Positions 26,471 to 35,141 of a stretch of DNA of 64,000 nucleotides are shown in pieces (position 1 is the first letter of the stretch; every line of letters starts with the position of its first letter). Origin of the DNA: Myxococcales bacterium (GTDB taxonomy: Bacteria; Myxococcota_A; Polyangia; Haliangiales; Haliangiaceae); the NCBI GenBank assembly GCA_016707895.1, contig JADJGV010000002.1:434001-498000 (forward strand). Direction: 5' to 3'. A program made the position numbers and the translations under genes. The notes under the pieces were generated by a model. It was not told where the DNA came from and did not search any database. It was given only the letters and a program-made list of their open reading frames with translations.

Positions 26471-27073
26471 ATGGCGGCCGATCCGATCCAGCGACTGGTC
26501 CGCGAGCTGGCCCGCCTGCCGGGCATCGGCGAGAAGTCGGCGACCCGGCTGGCGATGCACCTGGTGCGCTCGCCCAAGCCGCAGGTGCGCGAGCTGGCGC
26601 AGGCGCTGATCGACGCCACCGAGCAGATCGGGCTGTGCTCGACCTGCATGACGCTGACCGCCGAGGATCCCTGCCGGCTGTGCGCCGACACCCGCCGCGA
26701 CAACGACGTCGTGTGCGTGGTCGCGCAGCCCTCCGACGTGATCGCGATCGAGCGCGGCGGCCACTACCGCGGCCGCTACCACGTGCTGCACGGCGTGCTG
26801 GCGCCGCTCGACGGCATCGGCCCCGACGACCTGCGCATCGCCGAGCTGGTGCGGCGGCTGGCGCCGGCCGGCGGCGCGCCGGTGCACGAGGTCATCGTCG
26901 CCACCGCGCCGACCGTCGAGGGCGAGGCCACCGCGATGTACCTGGCCCGGCTGATCAAGCCGCTGGGCGTGCGCGTCACCCGCATCGCCACCGGCCTGCC
27001 GGTCGGCGGCGACCTCGAGTACAGCGACCAGGCGACCATCGGTCGGGCCCTTGCCGGCCGCACGTCGCTGTAA
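26471..27073 (+). CDS. recR: recombination mediator RecR
   Basis: 200 residues, standard length. It has an N-terminal helix-hairpin-helix (LARLPGIGEKSATRLAMHLV), the four-Cys zinc finger at ~57–72 (CSTCMTL…CRLC) and a Toprim domain (VCVVAQPSDVIAIERGG, YHVLHGVLAPLDGIGPDDL, then EVIVATAPTVEGEATAMYL). It acts with RecO/RecF to load RecA at gaps. TACGCA ends 10 bases before the ATG. Confidence 0.96.
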   Translation: MAADPIQRLVRELARLPGIGEKSATRLAMHLVRSPKPQVRELAQALIDATEQIGLCSTCMTLTAEDPCRLCADTRRDNDVVCVVAQPSDVIAIERGGHYRGRYHVLHGVLAPLDGIGPDDLRIAELVRRLAPAGGAPVHEVIVATAPTVEGEATAMYLARLIKPLGVRVTRIATGLPVGGDLEYSDQATIGRALAGRTSL

Positions 27074-27147
27074 TCGGTGCGGCGTTCGATCCCATGCGCG
27101 GCGCGCGGCGGCTCTGGTACCGTCGGCGCGATCTGGAGGGACCGATC

Positions 27148-29310
27148 ATGATGTCGTCGCGTCTGTTGCTTGCTCTGACCGTCGTCGGCCTCGCCGCGTG
27201 TGGCGAGGTGTCGAACCCAACCGTCGATGCGCCGGTCGACGTGCCGATCACCATCGATGCGCCAGGGCCCGACGCCCTCGACATCGACGCGCCGCCGATC
27301 GATGCCCCTGCCGGGACCCGGACGGTCACCGTGTCGAAGGCCGGCACCGGGACCGGCGCGGTGACCAGCAGCGCGGGCGGCATCAACTGTGGCGGCGTCT
27401 GCGCGGCGGCCGTGCCCGATGGCACGACGCTGACCTTGACCGCCGCGCCCGACGTCGGGACCTCGTTCGACGGCTGGGGTGGCGCGTGCGCCAGCGCCGG
27501 CACGGCGACGACCTGCACGCTGACGATCACGGCCGACGTCGCGATCTCCGCCACCTTCACCCGCCAGCGCTATCCGATCACGGTCGCGCTGGCGGGCAAC
27601 GGGCTCGGGACGGTCGCGTCGAGCCCGGCCGGCATCAACTGCCCCGGCACCTGCAGCGCCACCGTCGATCACGGCACGACCATGACGTTGACCGCGACGC
27701 CATCTGGCGGCTCGACATTCCTCGGGTGGAGCGGCGCGTGTTCGGGCACCGGGGCGTGCGTGATCACCGCGACGGCCGCCGCGTCGGTCACCGCCACGTT
27801 CGCGCAGAACCAGAGCCTCGTCGTGACGAAGGCCGGCGCTGGCACCGGCACGGTCACTTCGAGCCCGGCCGGCATCAACTGTGGTGCCGATTGCAGTGAG
27901 GCCTACGCCCCCGGGACGACCGTCACGCTGACCGCGACGCCGACGGGCGCGTCGACCTTCCAGGGTTGGTCGGGCGGGGGCTGCACCGGCACCGCCCCGA
28001 CCTGCACGGTCACGGTGACTGGCGCGGTGATGGTGACGGCGACCTTCGGGGCGCCGCAGTGCACGCTGACCGTGGTCAAGGCCGGCACCGGCAGCGGCAC
28101 CGTCACGTCGAGCCCGGCCGGCATCGCCTGTGGCACCGACTGCACCGAGACCGTCGCTTGCGGCACCGCGATCGCCTTGACCGCCGCCCCCGCCGGCACG
28201 GCGACCTTCGCCGGCTGGTCGGGGGCGTGCACGGGGACCGGCGCCTGCACCGCGCCGATGACCAGCGACACCACGATCACCGCGACGTTCAACGCCGCGG
28301 TGGTCACGCCGAACCTGGTGTTCGTCACCTCGACGACCCACACCGGCAACCTCGGCGGCCTGGCTGGCGCCGACGCGATCTGCCAGGCGCGCGCCTCGGC
28401 GGCCGGGCGGGCCGGGACCTATCGCGCGTGGCTGTCGACCTCGGCGACCAGCGCGATCTCGCGGCTCGGCTCGGCGAGCGGGTGGACGCTGGTCGACGGA
28501 CGGCCGTTCGCCAACACCACCGCCGACCTGGCGGCGGGGCGGGTCTTCTACCCGATCACGCTCGATGAGACCGGCGCGTCGCAAGCGTTCGCCAGCGCGT
28601 GGACCGCGACGATCGGCGCCGGCACGTGGAACACCCTGGACAACGCGTGTACCAACTGGACCAGCACGACGCCGAGCGGCGTGACCGCGGGCTCGACGCT
28701 GGGGACCTCGGACAGCTGGACCGCCAACACCGGCAACCCGTGCACCGCGACCCATCACCTGTATTGCTTCGGCGTCGATCGCGCGGCGACGGTGACGGTC
28801 ACCCCGGCCACCGGCCGCCGGATCTTCATGACCTCGGCCACCTGGACCCCGGGGGGAGGCATCGCGTCCGCGGACGCGGTGTGTGCCTCCGAGGCGTCGT
28901 CGGCCGGCTTGACGGGGACGTTCCGCGCGCTGCTGGCGACCACCACCGCGTCGGCGGCGTCGCGCTTCGGGACCACCGGGGCGACCTGGGTGCGTGCGGA
29001 CGGCATCGCGATCACCACCACCGCCGCAGAGCTGTTCGCCGCCGCGACGAGCGCGTACCGGGTCGTTCCGAACCAGACCGCGAACGGGGCCTACGTCACC
29101 GCCAGCCCCCGCCGGTACCTGTGGTCGGGCGCGACCAGCCTGACCGCCACCGGTACGGCCGCCTCCACGTGCTCCGACTGGACGTCGACCTCGTCGACGG
29201 TCATGCCGCAGCTCGCCGAGCTGAATACGGCGACGCCGTCGAACCTGTTCGGCGGCATCGGCTACCTCACGTGCGCCACCGCGCAGCGCTTGATGTGCCT
29301 GCAGCAGTGA
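27148..29310 (+). CDS. lipoprotein with four InlB-type repeats and two DUF1554-like domains
   Basis: 720 residues. The lipoprotein signal ends at LAAC (Cys ~18), followed by 'DAP' runs typical of this clade. Residues ~55–370 hold four ~75-residue repeats (VxKAGTGTGTVTSSPAGINC, GTTVTLTATP, FxGWSG, then a second Cys pair), the divergent InlB B-repeat pattern with added Cys. Residues ~390–545 and ~550–720 are two related domains starting 'FVTSTTHTGNLGGLAGADAICQARA' in type (the endostatin-like DUF1554 family), with Cys, Trp and a final LYCFG/LMCLQ. SD GGAGGG (27135–27140) lies seven bases before the start. Probably a surface adhesin-like protein. Confidence 0.8.
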   Translation: MMSSRLLLALTVVGLAACGEVSNPTVDAPVDVPITIDAPGPDALDIDAPPIDAPAGTRTVTVSKAGTGTGAVTSSAGGINCGGVCAAAVPDGTTLTLTAAPDVGTSFDGWGGACASAGTATTCTLTITADVAISATFTRQRYPITVALAGNGLGTVASSPAGINCPGTCSATVDHGTTMTLTATPSGGSTFLGWSGACSGTGACVITATAAASVTATFAQNQSLVVTKAGAGTGTVTSSPAGINCGADCSEAYAPGTTVTLTATPTGASTFQGWSGGGCTGTAPTCTVTVTGAVMVTATFGAPQCTLTVVKAGTGSGTVTSSPAGIACGTDCTETVACGTAIALTAAPAGTATFAGWSGACTGTGACTAPMTSDTTITATFNAAVVTPNLVFVTSTTHTGNLGGLAGADAICQARASAAGRAGTYRAWLSTSATSAISRLGSASGWTLVDGRPFANTTADLAAGRVFYPITLDETGASQAFASAWTATIGAGTWNTLDNACTNWTSTTPSGVTAGSTLGTSDSWTANTGNPCTATHHLYCFGVDRAATVTVTPATGRRIFMTSATWTPGGGIASADAVCASEASSAGLTGTFRALLATTTASAASRFGTTGATWVRADGIAITTTAAELFAAATSAYRVVPNQTANGAYVTASPRRYLWSGATSLTATGTAASTCSDWTSTSSTVMPQLAELNTATPSNLFGGIGYLTCATAQRLMCLQQ

Positions 29311-29364
29311 GCCGGCGGTGAGGGGCTCGCAGATCCGGAACTTCCGTCGCGGCGCGGGCTCGGG

Positions 29365-29370
29365 TACGTT
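29365..29370 (+). promoter_or_regulatory. -10-like hexamer TACGTT
   Basis: Ends six bases before the ATG at 29377; no SD is present. Confidence 0.45.
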
Positions 29371-29376
29371 CCCGGT

Positions 29377-29841
29377 ATGCGCCTCCTGGCTGGTTCCCTG
29401 ATCGTCGGGCTCCTCGCGGCGTGCAGCGATGGCGGCACCAGCCCGCCGGCGATCGACGCGCCAGGGGGCGATGGTGGCGGGGGAGGTGACGCGGCCTCAG
29501 TGGACGCGCCGGCAGGCGACGGCGGCGCGGTGGTCGACGCGGCGCCGGTCGACACCCTCGGCCCCCCCGACGGTTTCACGTTCCCCGACGGCCTGATCGG
29601 CACCGACTGCGTGATCGGCGCCGAGGTCATCGGGCCCGGACGCGTGGTGTCCAACCCGGCAGGCATCAACTGCGCGCCGGACTGCCGCGAGACCGTGGCC
29701 TGCGGGTCGGTCGTGACGTTGACCGCGCTGCCGAACCCAGGCTCGACGTTCGCGGGGTGGACGGGGGCGTGCACCGGCGCCGGCGCCTGCACGCTGACCG
29801 CCAACGGGCCGCTGACCCTGGCGCTCGCGCGGTTCCAGTGA
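29377..29841 (+). CDS. small lipoprotein with one InlB-type repeat
   Basis: 154 residues. The lipoprotein signal ends at LAAC (Cys 16), followed by an Asp/Ala/Gly/Pro-rich spacer (IDAPGGDGGGGG). One copy of the repeat found four times in the preceding gene comes next: VVSNPAGINCAPDCRETVACG, VTLTALPNPGSTFAGWTGAC. It looks like a shortened paralogue of the neighbouring lipoprotein, lacking the DUF1554-like domains. Confidence 0.75.
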   Translation: MRLLAGSLIVGLLAACSDGGTSPPAIDAPGGDGGGGGDAASVDAPAGDGGAVVDAAPVDTLGPPDGFTFPDGLIGTDCVIGAEVIGPGRVVSNPAGINCAPDCRETVACGSVVTLTALPNPGSTFAGWTGACTGAGACTLTANGPLTLALARFQ

Positions 29842-29995
29842 ATCGCCGAGGGATCCGGACCGGGCGATAATTGCCCGGAATAGTAGAAAGAATCTCCAGG
29901 CGTCTGGTACGTTGGCCGCTGGCTGGGGCCAGGCGTCCGCCTCCCCGGCCACGTTCGACTGTACTCGACCAAAGGCCGGTAGGAGCCCAGGCGCG

Positions 29996-30475
29996 ATGTC
30001 CAACCAACTGGTGATGTACGAAGAGGAGCTAGCGCAGATCAGCAACATCTGCGACGTGCTCCAGCGCGACTCCAACGCGAAGGCTGTCCTCGTCATCGAC
30101 AAGAACGGCCAGGCGATCGCGCAGTCGGGCGAGGTCGAGCAGCTCGACGTCACGTCGCTGTCGTCGCTCACCGCGGGCAACGTGGCGGCCACGGGTGGCA
30201 TCGCGTCCCTCCTCGCTGAGAAGGAGTTCGCGGGGCAGTTCCACGAGGGCGAGAAGACCAACGTCCACATCTCGATCGTCGGCGCCCGCGTGATCCTGCT
30301 GGTCCTGTTCGACGAGCGCTCGTCGCTCGGCCTGGTGCGCCTGCGCGTGCGCAAGGCCGCGGTCGAGCTGACTCACGTCCTCGAGGTCCTGGTCAAGAAG
30401 AGCGAGTCGGGCAACCAGCCGTCGGTCTTCGCCGAGATCACCGACGACGACATCGACAACCTGTTCAACGACTAG
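29996..30475 (+). CDS. mglB: MglB, GTPase-activating protein of the polarity GTPase
   Basis: 159 residues, the same length as Myxococcus xanthus MglB. It is a Roadblock/LC7 protein: LVMYEEELAQISNICDVLQRDSNAKAVLVIDKNGQAIAQSG, FAGQFHEGEKTNVHISIVG, ILLVLFDERSSLGLVRLRV. In Myxococcus, MglB marks the lagging pole and stimulates GTP hydrolysis by MglA, setting motility polarity. The start at 29996 is preceded by AGGAG. It is 12 bases upstream of mglA. Confidence 0.93.
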   Translation: MSNQLVMYEEELAQISNICDVLQRDSNAKAVLVIDKNGQAIAQSGEVEQLDVTSLSSLTAGNVAATGGIASLLAEKEFAGQFHEGEKTNVHISIVGARVILLVLFDERSSLGLVRLRVRKAAVELTHVLEVLVKKSESGNQPSVFAEITDDDIDNLFND

Positions 30476-30487
30476 GCGCGGGGACGT

Positions 30488-31075
30488 ATGAGCTTCATCA
30501 ACTACTCGTCGCGCGAGATCAACTGCAAGATCGTCTACTACGGGCCGGGTCTGTGCGGGAAGACCACCAACCTGCAGTACATCTACAACAAGACCAACCC
30601 CGAGGCGAAAGGGAAGATGATCTCCCTCGCCACGGAGACCGACCGCACGCTGTTCTTCGACTTCCTGCCGCTGTCGCTCGGTGAGATCCGCGGCTTCAAG
30701 ACCCGCTTCCACCTGTACACGGTGCCGGGCCAGGTGTTCTACGACGCCAGCCGCAAGCTGATCTTGAAGGGCGTCGACGGCGTGGTGTTCGTCGGCGACT
30801 CGCAGCTCGAGCGCATGGAAGCCAACATCGAGTCGCTCGACAACCTGCGCACCAACCTGCAGGAGCAGGGCTACGACCTCGACAAGCTCCCCTACGTCGT
30901 GCAGTTCAACAAGCGCGACCTGCCGAACTCGGCGCCGATGGAGGAGCTGCTCGAGGTGCTGAACCCGACCAAGGTCCCGCACTACGAGGCGGTCGCGACC
31001 AAGGGCGTCGGCGTGTTCGACACGCTCAAGGCGGTGGCCAAGCTGGTGCTGACCGAGCTGCGCAAGGCCGGCTGA
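30488..31075 (+). CDS. mglA: MglA, Ras-like polarity/motility GTPase
   Basis: 195 residues, the same length as M. xanthus MglA. The P-loop is GPGLCGKTT at 19–27. Arg53 and Thr54, the TVPGQ switch at 78–82 (Thr78 instead of the usual Asp, and Gln82) and NKRDLP match the residues known to matter in Myxococcus MglA. It cycles between poles to direct type IV pili and the gliding machinery. Its stop overlaps the next ATG (TGATG), so the third gene is coupled. Confidence 0.95.
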   Translation: MSFINYSSREINCKIVYYGPGLCGKTTNLQYIYNKTNPEAKGKMISLATETDRTLFFDFLPLSLGEIRGFKTRFHLYTVPGQVFYDASRKLILKGVDGVVFVGDSQLERMEANIESLDNLRTNLQEQGYDLDKLPYVVQFNKRDLPNSAPMEELLEVLNPTKVPHYEAVATKGVGVFDTLKAVAKLVLTELRKAG

Positions 31076-33039
31076 TGGCCGGGATCGATTTCGGAGGAGC
31101 CATGACCGCGATCGCGCATCCGCGTTTCCGTACGGATCTGGTGGCCGAGCCCATCGACGACGGCGGCAAGCGCTTCATCGACGTCGTCGATCCCGACAGC
31201 GGCAACGGCTTCCGCTTCTTCGAGATCGAGTACTCGCTGGCGTGCGCCATGGACGGCGCGCGCGACATCGCCGGCATCCAGCGCTGGGCCCGCGAGGAGC
31301 TGGGCCTCGAGCCGTCCGCCGCCGAGGTGGCGACGGTGATCTCGACGCTCGGCGACCTCGGCTATCTCGAGGGCGCCGCGACGACCAGCATCGCCGCCGA
31401 CGAGCCCGAGCTGGCCCCCGGCGTGGTGGCCGCGCGCCCGACCGCGGCGCCGATGAGCTTCGGCGACGTCGAGCTGGGCACCGCCGGCGCCGCGCCGCCG
31501 CGCGCGGTCGAGGACCTGCCCGCGGTCGACGACTTCGAGCTGGGCACCGCCGGTGGCGTCGCCCACCAGCCGAGCGCCCCGTCGATCACCGACGGCCCCG
31601 AGCTGGGCCCGTCGGGCGACGCCCGCATGATGGAGTTCGACGCCCCGACGCCGCCGCCCGCGGCGATGCCGACCGCGACGATGCGGCCGAGCTCGCGGCC
31701 CGACGCCGAGGACGACGGGCCGACCAACCTGCCCAAGCCGCAGTCGATCGCCGACGAGGACGAGGTGTCGGTCGACCTGGCCGATCACCTCGCGGTGTCG
31801 GCCTCCGACGTCAAGGAGGCGGTGCGCGCCTCCAAGGTCATGCAGGCGGTCGACATCCCCAAGGACGTGCTCGACCAGCTCGAGGCCAGCGAGCAGGCGG
31901 CCCGCGACACCGCCGAGCGCGAGGCTGCGGCCCGCGAGGCCGCGGCGCGTGAGCAGGCCGCGCGTGAGGCCGAGGCCCGTGAGGCCGCGGCGCGTGACGC
32001 CGCCGCCCGCGACGCCGCGGCGCGCGAGGCTGCGGCGCGTGAGGCCGCCGCGCGTGAGGCCGCCAGCCAGGCGGCGCGCGAGCAGGCCGGCCGGCCGGTG
32101 GCGGATCTGCCGCAGATCCCGGTCGGCGTGTCGAAGAAGAAGCCCGGCGTCGACGCGCCCAAGGACGACGACAAGGTCGCGACCCCGGTCGAGCCGCCCA
32201 AGGCCGGCACCAGCAAGGCGCTGGTGTTCGTGCTGGTGCTGGTGCTGCTCCTGGCCGGCGCCTTCGTGGTCTGGACCAAGGTCCTGAAGAAGCCGCTGCC
32301 GTGGGAGAAGTCGGACGAGGGCCAGACCGCCGCGCCGACCAAGCCGACCCAGCCGACGCCGCCCACGCCGCCGCCGCCCCCGCCGCCCCCGCCGGCGCCC
32401 ACCGCGGCGCTGACCGAGAAGCCGGGCGACGTGTCGAACGTCGTCGCCGGTCAGGTCGGCGTGATCGCGTTCGTCGCCGCCGACGGCGCGCAGGTCGCGG
32501 TCGGTGACGAGCTGCTGCGCTTCAGCGCGAGCTCGGCCGACGAGAAGAAGCTGACCGGCCTCGACAACGATCTGACCGTCCGCTACCCGAAGCAGCTCAA
32601 GGACGCGACCGCGGCGCGCGACAAGGCGCAGGCCGCCGCCAACGCCGGCGCGCAGAAGGCGGCCGAGGCCAAGATGGCCGAGGTGCAGAAGAAGATCGAC
32701 GCCCGCACCGCCGAGCGCGACGCGCTGCGCGCCAAGCTCGACGGCCTGACCATCAAGGCGCCGATCGCCGGCGTGGTCAAGCTCGAGGGCAACATCGCCA
32801 AGGGCGCGCGCACCACCGCCGACCAGGCGATCGCCACCGTCACCGGCCCGGCGTCGCTGATCGCGACCTTCACCATCCCGACCGGCGGCAAGACGTACAG
32901 CCAGGACGCGTCGGTGATGGTGTCGGCCAAGGATCAGAAGGCCAACTGCACGGCGACCTCGGTCGACGGCCCCACGGTGGTCGTCACCTGTCCGCACGAC
33001 GCCGGCATCGCCGCTGGCACGATGCTGACCCTCGAGTAG
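31075..33039 (+). CDS. membrane-anchored coiled-coil protein with periplasmic HlyD/lipoyl-like domain, coupled to mglBA
   Basis: 654 residues. Residues ~10–100 form a small cytoplasmic domain (IDVVDPDSGNGFRFFEIEYSL, then helical IAGIQRWAREELGLEP) resembling PqqD-type winged-helix modules. An acidic Pro-rich linker follows, then ~55 residues of repeated AREAAA at ~275–340, a predicted long helix. One TM (ALVFVLVLVLLLAGAFVVW) lies near 382–400. After a Pro run, a periplasmic part reads like a membrane-fusion protein: a lipoyl half (GQVGVIAFVAADGAQVAVGDEL), a coiled-coil hairpin, then LDGLTIKAPIAGVVKLEG. The alternative start at 31102 has GGAGGAG upstream. Function unknown; coupling to mglA suggests a polarity or motility role. 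Confidence 0.75.
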   Translation: MAGIDFGGAMTAIAHPRFRTDLVAEPIDDGGKRFIDVVDPDSGNGFRFFEIEYSLACAMDGARDIAGIQRWAREELGLEPSAAEVATVISTLGDLGYLEGAATTSIAADEPELAPGVVAARPTAAPMSFGDVELGTAGAAPPRAVEDLPAVDDFELGTAGGVAHQPSAPSITDGPELGPSGDARMMEFDAPTPPPAAMPTATMRPSSRPDAEDDGPTNLPKPQSIADEDEVSVDLADHLAVSASDVKEAVRASKVMQAVDIPKDVLDQLEASEQAARDTAEREAAAREAAAREQAAREAEAREAAARDAAARDAAAREAAAREAAAREAASQAAREQAGRPVADLPQIPVGVSKKKPGVDAPKDDDKVATPVEPPKAGTSKALVFVLVLVLLLAGAFVVWTKVLKKPLPWEKSDEGQTAAPTKPTQPTPPTPPPPPPPPPAPTAALTEKPGDVSNVVAGQVGVIAFVAADGAQVAVGDELLRFSASSADEKKLTGLDNDLTVRYPKQLKDATAARDKAQAAANAGAQKAAEAKMAEVQKKIDARTAERDALRAKLDGLTIKAPIAGVVKLEGNIAKGARTTADQAIATVTGPASLIATFTIPTGGKTYSQDASVMVSAKDQKANCTATSVDGPTVVVTCPHDAGIAAGTMLTLE

Positions 33040-33110
33040 CGCGCGTCGGTCGCGCCGGAGCGTGCCGGGGGCTGGGAACGTGATGGGCTGCCGCGCCGCG
33101 ACTTTCGCGG

Positions 33111-33116
33111 TAGCCT
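33111..33116 (+). promoter_or_regulatory. -10-like hexamer TAGCCT
   Basis: Six bases before the ATG at 33123. Confidence 0.45.
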
Positions 33117-33122
33117 CAGCCC

Positions 33123-33338
33123 ATGGCCAAGCTGACCGGTACGATCCAGAAGAGCGACCTCGAGGGAGGCCACTGGTTGCTCGTCACCGCCAAGGGCGAG
33201 CAGTACCAGCTCGTCGGCGCCAAGGGCGTCAAGGCCGGCCAGGAGGTCGTCGTCGAGGGCACCGTCGACCGCGGCGCGATGGGCATCGGCATGACCGGCC
33301 CGACGTTCACGGTGAAGAAGATCTCGCCGAAGAAGTAG
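33123..33338 (+). CDS. small OB-fold-like protein (DUF5818-like)
   Basis: 71 residues with alternating strands: LTGTIQKSDLEGGHWLLVTAKGEQYQL, GAKGVKAGQEVVVEGTVD, FTVKKISPKK. The pattern resembles small beta-barrel DUF5818-type proteins. No signal peptide. Function unknown. Confidence 0.7.
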   Translation: MAKLTGTIQKSDLEGGHWLLVTAKGEQYQLVGAKGVKAGQEVVVEGTVDRGAMGIGMTGPTFTVKKISPKK

Positions 33339-33345
33339 CCAGTAG

Positions 33346-33687
33346 CTACGGCCGCGCGGCGCCCGGTGGATGTGCCTGGCAGCGATCGGCCCACGGCATC
33401 TCGAGCAACGACGCCGCGCCGAGATCGACGCCGCACACGTCGCAGCGGCCGTAGCGGTCGTCGTCGGCGTCGAGCCACCGGCGCCGCTGTTCGACCTGCT
33501 CGAGCGCGGCGCGCAGGATCTCCTCGGGGCGAGCCCCCGGCTTGGCGTCGAGGCCGAGCGCGCGCAGCAGCCGATCGCCGTCGGTGCCGGCCATCAGCTC
33601 GGCCAGCTTGGTCGCCAGGTCCTGGCCGCGGCGCATCAGGCCGCGGCGGAGCGTGACGCTGGTGGGGGGATCGAAGCGGTTGGTCAT
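33346..33687 (-). CDS. small DksA/TraR-like zinc-finger protein
   Basis: 113 residues from the ATG at 33687, which overlaps the stop of the upstream lipoprotein gene by ATGA. The helical N-terminal part (RRGLMRRGQDLATKLAELM) precedes CDVCGVDLGAASLLEMPWADRCQAHP, similar to the DksA/TraR C4 finger but with His in place of the last Cys. It lacks DksA's full coiled coil with the Asp tip, so it may not act on RNA polymerase. Confidence 0.65.
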   Translation of the reverse strand: MTNRFDPPTSVTLRRGLMRRGQDLATKLAELMAGTDGDRLLRALGLDAKPGARPEEILRAALEQVEQRRRWLDADDDRYGRCDVCGVDLGAASLLEMPWADRCQAHPPGAARP

Positions 33688-34727
33688 CGGGCCTCGGGCA
33701 GGGTGGACAGCAGCGCCTCGGCGGCGCGGGTGACGTCCGCCGGGCTGCCGCCCGAGGCCGGGAAGCGCTGCGCGACATGCCACAGCACGTGGCCGTCGCG
33801 ATTGTCGACCATCGTCATCTCCAGGTACAGCGCCGAACGCCCGCGGCGTGGCGCGTCCGGGCGCTGGCTCCACTCGGTCGTCGGGCCCGCCTGCCAACCG
33901 GCCGGGCCGTAGGGATCGCGCGGGCCGACGTACAGCTCGATGCGCGGGTCGAGCATGTGCGGCACGACCCGGCCCGGGAACGTGCGCAGCAGGTGATCGG
34001 CGAGGTGCGCGCTGGTGCGCCCGACCTCGAACGCGACGTTGCCCGCGCGGGCCAGGCCGTGCACCGCGACCCGCCCGGTCGCGACGGCGGCGTCGGCCAC
34101 CGCGTCGGCGGCGCGGGCCAGGCTGCCGCCGCCCTTGTGCTTGCTCTTGGCCAGCGCCACCGCGACGACGACCGCCACCACCACCACCGCGGCGATCACC
34201 AGCACCTTGACCGCGGCGTTGTCGCCCGCGGGATCCTCGCCGACGTACGCCCAGCCGCCGACGTACAGCGTCGCCTCGGCGCCCGACGCGCCCAGCCGCG
34301 CCGGCAGCGGCGGCTGCGGCAAGCCGCCCAGCCGCGCGGCGGCGTCGTGGTAGCCGGCCAGCACGGTCTGCGTCGCCAGCAGCTGCTCGGGGGCCATCGC
34401 CCCGTGAGGCGCGCCGTCGTCGCCGATGAATGTGCCGTCCCACCGCAGCTGCGCGCCAGGCAGGTAGCCGCGCTGGTAGAGCGCCGTGGTGGCGGCGCCG
34501 GTCAGCGCGCTCTCCGCGGCCAGCCGCAACGCCTCGGGATCGCCGCGGCGGCCGTCGGTCCACACCGCCAGATCGATCGGCAGCACGTCGACCCGGGTGA
34601 CGCCGGCGGCGTGGCCGGCGAGCCGATGATCGACCGTCGCCACCGGCCGCGGCCAGGAGGGTGAGCACGCCGCCACGAAGCTGGCGGCCGCGGCGAGGGC
34701 GACCGAGCGTCGGCGCAGGCCGGTCAT
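33684..34727 (-). CDS. lipoprotein with internal TM segment, GNA1162-like
   Basis: 347 residues from the ATG at 34727 (MTGLRRRSVALAAAASFVAAC). A TACCAT hexamer seven bases upstream supports this start over the Met three codons earlier. The mature part (VDVLPIDLAVW, then LYQRGYLPGAQLRWDG and VLAGYHDAAARLG) resembles GNA1162/DUF799-type lipoproteins. A strongly hydrophobic stretch (VLVIAAVVVVAVVVAVAL) lies at ~180. The end (LEMTMVDNRDGHVLWHVAQRF) is again typical of envelope lipoproteins. Role unknown. Confidence 0.65.
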   Translation of the reverse strand: MTGLRRRSVALAAAASFVAACSPSWPRPVATVDHRLAGHAAGVTRVDVLPIDLAVWTDGRRGDPEALRLAAESALTGAATTALYQRGYLPGAQLRWDGTFIGDDGAPHGAMAPEQLLATQTVLAGYHDAAARLGGLPQPPLPARLGASGAEATLYVGGWAYVGEDPAGDNAAVKVLVIAAVVVVAVVVAVALAKSKHKGGGSLARAADAVADAAVATGRVAVHGLARAGNVAFEVGRTSAHLADHLLRTFPGRVVPHMLDPRIELYVGPRDPYGPAGWQAGPTTEWSQRPDAPRRGRSALYLEMTMVDNRDGHVLWHVAQRFPASGGSPADVTRAAEALLSTLPEAR

Positions 34728-34734
34728 GCTCAGC

Positions 34735-34740
34735 ATGGTA
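34735..34740 (-). promoter_or_regulatory. -10-like hexamer TACCAT
   Basis: Seven bases before the ATG at 34727. Confidence 0.45.
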
Positions 34741-34843
34741 GCAATCGCCGTTCCGCCGCCGATGTGGCCGATCCGCGCACGGCGCGCGCGTGCGCGGCCG
34801 ACACCGTGGCGCCGCCGCCACACCGTGCGTATCATCGCGGCCC

Positions 34844-35122
34844 ATGCGCCTCGCTCTGGTCCCCGTGCTGGCCGCGCTCGCGCTGGCCGCCTGCACCTCG
34901 CCCAAGAGCAAGACCTGCCGCGCGATCTGCGCCCGCGAGGCCGAGTGCAACGGCGCCAAGCCGTCGGAGGCGTCGAGCTTCGACGAGGGCGAGTGCATCG
35001 CGGCGTGCGCCGCGCTCGAGGTCGACAAGAACCCGTTCATCGCCGGCCAGGTGACCAAGCGCGCCGAGTGCCTGCGCTCGACCACCAGCTGCGGCGACTA
35101 CCAGGCCTGCGCCGGCAAGTAG
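34844..35122 (+). CDS. small Cys-rich lipoprotein
   Basis: 92 residues from the ATG at 34844. The signal MRLALVPVLAALALAAC gives the lipid Cys at 17. The short mature part has eight further Cys in a CRAIC…C…CIAAC…C…CGDYQAC pattern, suggesting four disulfides. Similar small Cys-rich lipoproteins are common in myxobacteria. TATCAT lies eight bases before the ATG. Function unknown. Confidence 0.7.
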   Translation: MRLALVPVLAALALAACTSPKSKTCRAICAREAECNGAKPSEASSFDEGECIAACAALEVDKNPFIAGQVTKRAECLRSTTSCGDYQACAGK

Positions 35123-35141
35123 CGGCGGCGCGCGCGGGCGC

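Noticed and set aside
29912..29995. Upstream ATG giving MglB 28 extra residues
   Set aside because: The extension is not protein-like and the ATG at 29996 has AGGAG upstream and gives the standard 159 residues.
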